Shown: positions 1-5,778 of the stretch, one piece after another
Position numbering within the stretch: position 1 is the stretch's first letter
Layout of the letters: each line of letters starts with the position of its first letter
NCBI GenBank assembly: GCA_900546645.1
Contig: URDR01000067.1
Coordinates: forward strand, 1-16,466
Length of the DNA stretch: 16,466 nucleotides
From: an uncultured Bacteroides sp.
GTDB lineage: Bacteria > Bacteroidota > Bacteroidia > Bacteroidales > Bacteroidaceae
Reading direction: 5' to 3'
Translations under genes and position numbers: made by a program
Notes under the pieces: model-generated
The model's database searches: none
Seen by the model: the letters and a program-made list of their open reading frames with translations, nothing else
Told to the model about the DNA's origin: nothing

Positions 1-266
1 AAGATATGTTAATTCAAGTATGTAATCACATTTTATTAAAAAGACGCTCTACTATTGAGTGGTTATGCGCAAATGAAAAATCTGGATTTTCAACAACCCC
101 TGAATCATGGAGAAGAGAGCTTGGCCCCAATATGTACTTATGGACAGATAATAACACACAGACAAAGATAAATATTCTGCATGGTTTATTTGAAGAATGT
201 AATATTCCCTCCTTTGAACTAATTTTTGAATTTAGATCTGACATTTGTGATAAAGATGAAGAATAA
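1..266 (+). CDS. Unrecognised protein, C-terminal part (runs off the left edge)
   Basis: An open frame enters from the left edge and ends at the TAA at 264-266. The first ATG in the window is at 6, but the codon before it (GAT) is also open, so the real start may lie outside. The visible part is 86 residues, has no membrane segment or signal peptide, ends in an acidic tail (DICDKDEE), and contains a Trp/Arg-rich stretch (ESWRREL) and IPSFELIFEF. I do not recognise a family. The DNA is AT-rich (15 G/C in the first 60 bases), unlike the genes downstream, which suggests accessory or acquired DNA. It could be the end of a larger gene, a small orphan gene, or a chance frame. Confidence 0.35.
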   Translation, partial: DMLIQVCNHILLKRRSTIEWLCANEKSGFSTTPESWRRELGPNMYLWTDNNTQTKINILHGLFEECNIPSFELIFEFRSDICDKDEE

Positions 267-344
267 TATTTAATGCAATGATATCTCTGATTTCTACCTT
301 GGTTTCATATGGAGAACTCAAAGTAGATAACAAAATGCAATAAA
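267..344. other. AT-rich spacer between unknown ORF and kduI remnant
   Basis: Short AT-rich noncoding stretch with no hairpin or TAnnTTTG promoter box that I can see. I looked for traces of the missing kduI sequence and found none, so the missing part of the isomerase gene is not simply frameshifted here; it is absent. Confidence 0.4.
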
Positions 345-626
345 TTGAAAACTAGTATAATTATGCACCAAGATTATAAATTGAAAATAGAATTTGAAAA
401 TTGTTCATATGACAGTCCATATTTAGTAGAAGGCTGTGCAAACAGTTGTATTAAACTGCAAGAAGAACGTCTGGTATGGCTGGGCAACGAACAGGCTATC
501 ATGTCGCCCGAATGGTCTATCCATGCTGCTGCCGGAACAAGCAACTATATGTTTATCTGGGGAATGGCAGGAGAAAATCTTGATCACAATGACATGGATA
601 AAATACCTTACACGGAAATAAAATAA
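345..626 (+). pseudogene. kduI: Truncated 5-keto-4-deoxyuronate isomerase (KduI), C-terminal remnant
   Basis: KduI interconverts 5-keto-4-deoxyuronate and 2,5-diketo-3-deoxygluconate in pectin/glycosaminoglycan uronate breakdown; the enzyme is normally about 280 residues. Here only a 93-codon frame remains (TTG at 345, first ATG at 363). From about nt 459 it reads like the KduI C-terminus: NEQAIMSPEWSIH, then YMFIWGMAGEN and an NDMD stretch to the stop. The His of WSIH (nt 522-524) is followed by exactly 33 residues, as I recall for the E. coli enzyme, where it is a metal ligand (His245). The other ligands (two His and a Glu, near residues 196-203) and the whole N-terminal cupin are missing, so the product cannot be a working isomerase. 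Residues before about 38 show no KduI likeness and lie in AT-rich DNA, so the break point is probably near 430-460. Confidence 0.8.
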
Positions 627-635
627 ATACCCATA

Positions 636-666
636 AAAAAAGGTGTCATTACTGACACCTTTTTTT
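636..666. terminator. Bidirectional intrinsic terminator (kduI remnant / purA)
   Basis: A perfect stem GGTGTCA (643-649) and TGACACC (654-660) with a TTAC tetraloop is flanked by seven A (636-642) and six T (661-666). The U-run exists on both transcripts, so it can end plus-strand transcription from the remnant and minus-strand transcription of the purA cluster, whose stop is at 688. Confidence 0.9.
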
Positions 667-687
667 ATTATATAACAGTTGTTCTGA

Positions 688-1956
688 TTATTCAGTATAA
701 CGTTCAATTGTCTGTGCGCGGTCAGGACCTACAGAAACAATCTTGATTGGAGTTTCAAGCTGTTCTTCCAAGAATGAAATATATGCATTAAATTCTTCGG
801 GGAATTCATCTTCGCTTGTCATACCAGTCATATCTGTTTTCCATCCTGGCATTTCCACGTAAACCGGTTCGATACCTTCAGTAATATCATAAGGGAAGTA
901 ATCAATTTCTTCACCATTTACTTTATAAGCTACACAAGCCTTGATTGTTTCAAAAGCATCGAGCACATCGCTCTTCATCAAGATAAGCTGAGTAACTCCG
1001 TTAACCATGATAGAATAACGCAAAGCCACCAGGTCAACCCAACCGCAACGGCGTTCGCGTCCGGTTACCGCACCATATTCATGTCCTAAATCGCGGATAG
1101 TCTTACCTGTCTCATCAAACAGTTCAGTAGGGAAAGGACCTGCACCCACACGTGTACAGTAAGCTTTCATGATACCATATACTTCGCCTATTTTGTTAGG
1201 TCCCAAGCCTAAGCCTGTACATGCACCGGCACAAATGGTATTTGAAGAAGTTACAAATGGATAAGAACCGAAGTCCACATCCAACATCGTACCTTGAGCA
1301 CCTTCGCACAATACGCTTTTTCCTTCTTTCAAGAGATTATTGATTTCATGCTCACTGTCAACCAAATGGAACTGACGCAAATACTCAATACCTTCCAGCC
1401 ATTGTTTTTCCAACTCGGTAATATCGTATTCATAATTCAGGCTTTTCAGAATCTGCTCATGACGCGCTTTTGCAGCTGCATATTTAGCTTCAAAGTTATG
1501 AAGAATATCGCCAACACGCAAACCAGTTCTACTTACTTTATCTGTATATGTAGGACCGATTCCTTTTCCGGTCGTTCCCACCTTTGCATCCCCTTTTGCA
1601 GCTTCGTAAGCAGCATCCAGAATACGGTGAGTAGGCAAAATCAGATGCGCTTTCTTTGAAATGTGCAGGCGTTCTTTCAGCGGATGACCACTTGCTTCCA
1701 GCGCTTCAGCCTCAGCCTTGAAAAGAGACGGGTCAAGTACAACACCGTTTCCGATAATGTTTACCTTATCTCCCTGAAAAATTCCAGAAGGAATAGAACG
1801 GAGTACGTATTTCTGGCCTTCAAACTCTAGGGTATGACCGGCATTCGGACCTCCCTGAAAGCGAGCCACTACATCATAACGCGGAGTTAACACATCGACA
1901 ACTTTTCCTTTGCCTTCATCGCCCCACTGCAAACCTAATAAAACATCTACTTTCAT
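688..1956 (-). CDS. purA: Adenylosuccinate synthetase
   Basis: PurA joins IMP and aspartate with GTP hydrolysis to give adenylosuccinate, the first committed step from IMP to AMP; cytoplasmic homodimer. The 422-residue protein is full length for the family (E. coli 432). Visible signatures: P-loop-like GDEGKGK at 12-18 with catalytic Asp13, GPNAGHT at 36-42 with catalytic His41, IMP-binding VGTTGKGIGPTY at 126-137, EGAQGT at 218-223, GPFPTE at 273-278, and the arginine loop TGRERRCGW at 298-306. The ATG at 1956 puts the catalytic residues at their usual numbers. It is the last gene of the minus-strand cluster, 20 bp after the Fur-family gene, and is followed by a strong terminator. No purine riboswitch is visible; transcription probably comes from the fur promoter and/or the araC promoter. 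Confidence 0.97.
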   Translation of the reverse strand: MKVDVLLGLQWGDEGKGKVVDVLTPRYDVVARFQGGPNAGHTLEFEGQKYVLRSIPSGIFQGDKVNIIGNGVVLDPSLFKAEAEALEASGHPLKERLHISKKAHLILPTHRILDAAYEAAKGDAKVGTTGKGIGPTYTDKVSRTGLRVGDILHNFEAKYAAAKARHEQILKSLNYEYDITELEKQWLEGIEYLRQFHLVDSEHEINNLLKEGKSVLCEGAQGTMLDVDFGSYPFVTSSNTICAGACTGLGLGPNKIGEVYGIMKAYCTRVGAGPFPTELFDETGKTIRDLGHEYGAVTGRERRCGWVDLVALRYSIMVNGVTQLILMKSDVLDAFETIKACVAYKVNGEEIDYFPYDITEGIEPVYVEMPGWKTDMTGMTSEDEFPEEFNAYISFLEEQLETPIKIVSVGPDRAQTIERYTE

Positions 1957-1976
1957 GATTTCTTTGTTTTATATTC

Positions 1977-2444
1977 TTATTTACTTTTCTTTCGTTTCAG
2001 TCCCATACACTTGCTACACAACCCATAAATATATAATGAATAATGTGAAGCATAAAACCCTTTGATTTTTGTCTGCGCAACAGCTTGCTTAAGGTGCTCG
2101 TCTTCAAACTCAGACACCTTTCCGCAACAAGTGCAAATCATATGATGGTGGGTTTCATTATTATACGAGCGTTCGTATTGGGAAGTATTTCCAAACTGAT
2201 GCTTAATTACCAGTCCGGCATCAATCAACAAGACAATGGTATTATATAACGTAGCCCGGCTGACACGAAATTTCTCCTTTTCAGCCATATAACTATACAA
2301 TGTGTCAATATCGAAATGTCCCTTTATCGAATAAATCGTATCCAGTATAGCATAACGTTCAGGAGTTTTCCGATGTCCGTTCTTCTGCAAGTACTCTGTC
2401 AGTATCTGCTTCACCGTATCTTTTATATTTTCTTCCATCTCCAT
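1977..2444 (-). CDS. Fur-family metal/peroxide-responsive transcriptional regulator
   Basis: A DNA-binding repressor of the Fur superfamily (Fur, PerR, Zur). The N-terminal winged helix has recognition helix VSRATLYNTI; the dimerisation domain has HHHMICTCCGK and, near the C-terminus, LCSKCMG, giving the CxxC pairs of a structural Cys4 zinc site plus the His cluster of a regulatory metal site. I choose ATG at 2442-2444 (155 residues, MEMEENIKD...). The frame extends to a TTG at 2462, but that codon overlaps a TACCTTTG promoter box, so it would not be transcribed from that promoter. Which metal or signal it senses cannot be told from sequence; the short PerR-like form and absence of a His-rich tail make PerR or Fur more likely than Zur. 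It is 20 bp upstream of purA and about 48 bp after the HEAT-repeat gene. Confidence 0.9.
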   Translation of the reverse strand: MEMEENIKDTVKQILTEYLQKNGHRKTPERYAILDTIYSIKGHFDIDTLYSYMAEKEKFRVSRATLYNTIVLLIDAGLVIKHQFGNTSQYERSYNNETHHHMICTCCGKVSEFEDEHLKQAVAQTKIKGFYASHYSLYIYGLCSKCMGLKRKKSK

Positions 2445-2459
2445 TATCTGTTCAGGCTT

Positions 2460-2490
2460 CAAAGGTAGTTCTTTTTGCGTAATTTAGAAA
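2460..2490 (-). promoter_or_regulatory. Candidate promoter for fur-purA
   Basis: On the minus strand TACCTTTG (2467-2460) matches the Bacteroidetes -7 box TAnnTTTG exactly. A TTTC (2490-2487), one base off the -33 TTTG, lies 19 nt upstream, a normal spacing. The first suitable ATG of fur begins at 2444, leaving a leader of roughly 10 nt. This would let fur-purA be transcribed independently of the three genes upstream. Confidence 0.55.
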
Positions 2491-2492
2491 GA

Positions 2493-3164
2493 CTACAGAC
2501 AATATTCTAACTCATTTTTTATTTCTTCTGCCAAAGCCGATACTTCTGACTTAGGCGAATGAGTTAAAACTGTCAGCTGTTTACTTATCTTCTTAAAATT
2601 ATTCCGTGACTGAAGTCCAAACTTGCGCAAGGATAAAGAAGCAGCCTTCTGCACCTGTGGATATTCACTTTCAAGGGCGGTAAATGCCTGATCAAGAAAT
2701 TCTGATTCGGCACGTTCATTTAGCTGCATTCCCTTTAACAGCAAGCGAGCCATCAGCAAAAAGCCGCAAATCTGGAAATACTCCCGTTCATCGGCCATCC
2801 AGGGGAAAACTACCTCTGAGGCATAAGGCAACCGCTGAAACAGATTCATAACCGTATATTCTGCCAATTCCGGATAACGCATGTCTTCTATCCATATTTC
2901 CGCTATTTCGCGGCAAAACGGCTTCACAGGCTGAAGCAAGCCTGCCATTATTTTACATTCCCGGATATTTTCTTTCCAAAGAGCTTGTGCCAACTCATGA
3001 CTGGGCTCATAATCTGCTGCAATTTCTCGGATACGCGGGTATTCTATGCCAAAGTTTAATTTATAATCCATCCCTTTGTCGCGCATACTCTGCGAAATAA
3101 CTCCGTTCATAAAAAGACGGAATTTAGACTTTATATCTTTTATTGTTTCATGTACGTCTGCCAT
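2493..3164 (-). CDS. HEAT-repeat protein of the DNA alkylation repair (AlkD/ALR-like) superfamily
   Basis: A 223-residue, helix-rich, soluble protein with no signal peptide. The segment FGIEYPRIREIAADY (38-52) followed by ELAQALWKENIRECKIMAGLL (57-77) resembles the start of the AlkD/ALR fold, in which HEAT-like helical pairs cradle DNA; further helical pairs run to the end. AlkD glycosylases excise N3- and N7-alkylpurines and use an Asp within a Trp-rich helix. In the corresponding region here (ELAEYTVMNLFQRLP, about 99-113) I see no Trp-x-x-Asp pattern, so glycosylase activity is doubtful and a structural or DNA/protein-binding role is possible. The ATG at 3164 is 8 bp after the dipeptidyl peptidase stop, which implies co-transcription. 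The superfamily call is good, the function is not known. Confidence 0.75.
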   Translation of the reverse strand: MADVHETIKDIKSKFRLFMNGVISQSMRDKGMDYKLNFGIEYPRIREIAADYEPSHELAQALWKENIRECKIMAGLLQPVKPFCREIAEIWIEDMRYPELAEYTVMNLFQRLPYASEVVFPWMADEREYFQICGFLLMARLLLKGMQLNERAESEFLDQAFTALESEYPQVQKAASLSLRKFGLQSRNNFKKISKQLTVLTHSPKSEVSALAEEIKNELEYCL

Positions 3165-3172
3165 ACTACTTA

Positions 3173-5146
3173 TTATAAATTTGAATACTCACGGCTATAA
3201 CGAAGCATCTGTTCTGCATAACCTTCAGTATAACTTATATTCACATCTACTATATTTCCCTCTTTATCCATTACCGGTGTATAAACCGGGTTTAGGAATC
3301 CTTTATAAGGAGCTAAATGCAAAGCCCGATAACGATTCAGCACTTCTTCATGAAGGGCTGAATCTACATTCACTGCATAACGTTCTACCAGCTGACGTGC
3401 AGTCTCATAGTCGCCTTCACTCTTTATACGCTGAATCTCTGCCAATAACCGTCCAAACAAGTTACGTAAGCTTACATAATCATTAATACGTACATAGGTT
3501 TTTCCTTCTCGCTTTACCCATTCAACAACATGATCGGTCTGCCCTTTTTCCAATGCCCAGCGTGCTATCAACTGCCGGTTACGCATATGAGCTTCTTCCA
3601 CCACACATCCCGGTTCTATACGAACCAGCTGAGTCATCAGCCCGTTCATCATATACGAATAATAAGCCGCCTTATAAGCTTCTCCGTCGGGTGTCAGTCC
3701 TAATTCCACTAACTTAGAATCGGGCAGATAATAAAGTCCGAACAAGTCTGCACGGGCTTCTTCAATGGTTGAGCCATAAGCCTTCAAAGCATCCGGATCA
3801 ACTCCCGGAAGCAATTTACCAGACCCATGCCCCAAGCACTCATGTAAATCTGTATGCAAGTCATCTGTAATATCGGCATACTTATCCAACAAGTTTTTCT
3901 CAACCTCACTATAAACAAACTCCTCACGGAATCCGTTTCCACGGGCTGCCCGACTATAAGCATCCGTCAAGTTTCCAATCGTTACCGATTTGGAGCCATG
4001 CACACTGCGAATCCAGTTTGAGTTAGGCAAGTTGATTCCGATAGCCGAACTTGGATATAAGTCACCGGCAAGAATGGCTGCAGTAATTACCTTGGCAGAA
4101 ACTCCCTTTACCTGTTCTTTCTTAAACTGAGGTGCCACCGGTGAATGATCTTCAAACCACTGCGCATTATTACTGATGGTCTCAGTACGATGCGTAGCTT
4201 CCAAATCCTTAAAATTAACAATCGACTCCCAGCTGGCTTTCATTCCAAGCGGATCACCGTAACTCTCTATAAACCCATTGACAAAATCAATGCGCGAAGA
4301 GGTATCCTTTAACCAAGCAATAGAATAGGCATCAAAAACTTTCAAGTCACCGGTATAATAGAACTCTATCAACAACTGTATCACACGACGCTGTTCCTCA
4401 TTCTCTGCCACTGCCTCTGCCTTCTCCAGCCAGCCTACGATTTTTTCAAGAGCCGGACTATACATTCCACCTATTTTCCAAACCTGCTCACGAATAACTC
4501 CGTCGGTTTTTACCAAACGCGAATTCATGCCATACATTACCGGTTCTGTTTCACCTGCCGTTTTTTGAGAAGCATAAAACTCTTCTGCTTCCTTCTGGGT
4601 AACACCCTCATAATAATTGGCTGCCGAAGTTGAAATCAAATCTTCTCCATCGGTCTGATTCACCCGCTTCGGCATCACTTCAGCATCGAACAATACAGGA
4701 AAAAGCTGATGACACATTGACTCTACACTCTCATGCTCGCCTAAAGGCAAGACTTCCGCCGGAAGTGTTTCTATAACGGTCTTCAAATAAGATGAAGAAA
4801 ATTCCGGTATAAATTTATCACATGCATAATGATGATGAATCCCATTTGAGAACCAAACCCGCTTCAAATAGACCTCCAATGCCCGGAAATCATCTGTTGT
4901 CCGGTCACCCTTATAATGGATATAAACAGCCTCTAGCAAACGCCGTATCTGCAAGTTATATTTTCCGTTTTGATCAAACAAGATATCTCTACCTTCAAGG
5001 GCAGCCTGCGAAAGATAATAAATCAGTTGTTTTTGTTGTAAGTTCAACGTTTCAAAGCCAGACACCCGGTAACGCAGCACCTGTAAATCGGCAAACTGCT
5101 CTACCGTATAGCTGAACAGCTCTTTTTCCTGTACTTCTTGTATCAT
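3173..5146 (-). CDS. Dipeptidyl peptidase III (M49 zinc metallopeptidase)
   Basis: Dipeptidyl peptidase III removes dipeptides from the N-terminus of short peptides. The 657-residue protein carries the family's unusual zinc motif HECLGH at 435-440 (HExxGH with one extra residue versus thermolysin) and the second motif EEARAD at 462-467, whose Glu463 completes the zinc site; the 28-residue distance from first His to this Glu is what I recall for the Bacteroides thetaiotaomicron enzyme, and CL in the motif is also the Bacteroides variant. The C-terminal EGYAEQMLRYSREY is typical of bacterial members. No signal peptide or lipobox is visible, so it is probably cytoplasmic, acting in peptide turnover. 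ATG at 5146 begins 1 bp after the AraC-type gene's stop codon, and the HEAT-repeat gene follows 8 bp after its own stop, so the three are very likely one transcript. Confidence 0.95.
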   Translation of the reverse strand: MIQEVQEKELFSYTVEQFADLQVLRYRVSGFETLNLQQKQLIYYLSQAALEGRDILFDQNGKYNLQIRRLLEAVYIHYKGDRTTDDFRALEVYLKRVWFSNGIHHHYACDKFIPEFSSSYLKTVIETLPAEVLPLGEHESVESMCHQLFPVLFDAEVMPKRVNQTDGEDLISTSAANYYEGVTQKEAEEFYASQKTAGETEPVMYGMNSRLVKTDGVIREQVWKIGGMYSPALEKIVGWLEKAEAVAENEEQRRVIQLLIEFYYTGDLKVFDAYSIAWLKDTSSRIDFVNGFIESYGDPLGMKASWESIVNFKDLEATHRTETISNNAQWFEDHSPVAPQFKKEQVKGVSAKVITAAILAGDLYPSSAIGINLPNSNWIRSVHGSKSVTIGNLTDAYSRAARGNGFREEFVYSEVEKNLLDKYADITDDLHTDLHECLGHGSGKLLPGVDPDALKAYGSTIEEARADLFGLYYLPDSKLVELGLTPDGEAYKAAYYSYMMNGLMTQLVRIEPGCVVEEAHMRNRQLIARWALEKGQTDHVVEWVKREGKTYVRINDYVSLRNLFGRLLAEIQRIKSEGDYETARQLVERYAVNVDSALHEEVLNRYRALHLAPYKGFLNPVYTPVMDKEGNIVDVNISYTEGYAEQMLRYSREYSNL

Positions 5147-5147
5147 T

Positions 5148-5627
5148 TTATTTTTGAGATGTATTATTCAAGCGGTATTCACGCGGAGTACCACCTACAT
5201 GTTTATAAAAAGCCGCGTAAAACGACTGGCGATTGGCAAAGCCTACCATCGCACTGATTTCCTCTATTGTCTTGTCCGTATAACGCTTATCTACCAGCAG
5301 ATGCTTCGCCTCGCGGATGCGGTATTCATTTATCAGGCATGTATAATTCATTCCGAAGCGTGAATTAATCACACCCGACAAGTAACGCGTATTGGTCTTT
5401 AATTCTTTAGCCAAATCTTTTGCGCTATAATGAGGGTCTTTATACTTCTTCTGTGCAACGATAATTCGCAATATTTCATCATACAGTTTGTCTGCCAGCT
5501 CAGCACGAATCATTTCACGGTAAGCAGCATTGACAATTTTACGCTCACGGATATTATACTTTTTTATATTCTGTTTTTCCTTCGACTGCTGTTCTTCAGA
5601 AAAAGCCTGTTCATCTGTAGCTCTCAT
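5148..5627 (-). CDS. Small AraC-family transcriptional regulator
   Basis: A 159-residue protein with a C-terminal AraC/XylS DNA-binding domain: first helix-turn-helix about 68-88 (SAKDLAKELKTNTRYLSGVI), linker helix ending in EYRIREAKHLL, second helix-turn-helix about 120-140, closed by the family signature FYKHVGGTPREYR. The N-terminal 60 residues are charged and helical (Gln/Glu/Lys rich), with no cupin-type sensor and no membrane segment, so it has no obvious ligand-binding domain. Bacteroidetes have many such short regulators. It heads the minus-strand cluster, 1 bp before dipeptidyl peptidase III, and is divergent from recQ across a region with a 9-bp inverted repeat, so autoregulation or control of the peptidase genes is a reasonable inference. 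Start: ATG at 5627. Confidence 0.9.
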   Translation of the reverse strand: MRATDEQAFSEEQQSKEKQNIKKYNIRERKIVNAAYREMIRAELADKLYDEILRIIVAQKKYKDPHYSAKDLAKELKTNTRYLSGVINSRFGMNYTCLINEYRIREAKHLLVDKRYTDKTIEEISAMVGFANRQSFYAAFYKHVGGTPREYRLNNTSQK

Positions 5628-5674
5628 ACGTATCAGTTTTAGATTGAAGTTTTAACGTTAATATTTATGTTTTA

Positions 5675-5706
5675 CAAATGTGCGCAAAACTTTTTTAATT
5701 TACAAT
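5675..5706 (-). promoter_or_regulatory. Candidate promoter for the araC-dpp3 cluster
   Basis: Minus strand: CACATTTG (5682-5675) differs from TAnnTTTG only in the first base, and ATTG (5706-5703) resembles the -33 TTTG with 20 nt between the boxes. It would give a leader of about 40 nt before the ATG at 5627. The -33 box directly abuts the left arm of the inverted repeat at 5707-5715. Confidence 0.4.
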
Positions 5707-5750
5707 AGATACGGACATCATTCTTCCACAATTTTAAAAAATCCGTATCT
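5707..5750. repeat. Perfect 9-bp inverted repeat between divergent araC and recQ promoters
   Basis: AGATACGGA (5707-5715) is exactly complementary to TCCGTATCT (5742-5750), with 26 nt between; arm centres are 35 bp apart. The left arm touches the candidate araC -33 box and the right arm overlaps five bases of the recQ -7 box, so a protein bound at both would affect both promoters. It is too widely spaced and lacks a T-run, so it is not a terminator. Confidence 0.6.
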
Positions 5751-5753
5751 TTG
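5746..5753 (+). promoter_or_regulatory. recQ: Candidate recQ promoter, -7 box
   Basis: TATCTTTG matches TAnnTTTG exactly, 25 bp before the ATG at 5779. No convincing -33 TTTG is seen at 19-21 nt upstream (the sequence there is TTCTTCC), so this promoter may be weak or activator-dependent. It also decides the recQ start, because the GTG at 5680 lies upstream of it. Confidence 0.6.
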
Positions 5754-5778
5754 CATTTTCTTCCAAAGAACAACAAAC

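Noticed and set aside
1294..1659. 121-codon plus-strand open frame inside purA
   Set aside because: Antisense to a strongly conserved enzyme region, Phe/Cys-rich translation without recognisable domain.
2445..2462. TTG start for the Fur-family gene at 2462
   Set aside because: The codon overlaps the promoter box; the ATG at 2444 gives the usual family length.
5707..5750. Invertible (phase-variable) promoter segment
   Set aside because: The 26-bp spacer is far too short for the invertible promoters known in Bacteroides, and no invertase gene is nearby.
5680..5778. N-terminal extension of RecQ from a GTG at 5680
   Set aside because: The extension lies upstream of or across the TATCTTTG promoter box and the inverted repeat, and the extra 33 residues do not resemble RecQ; the family N-terminus starts at 5779-5782.
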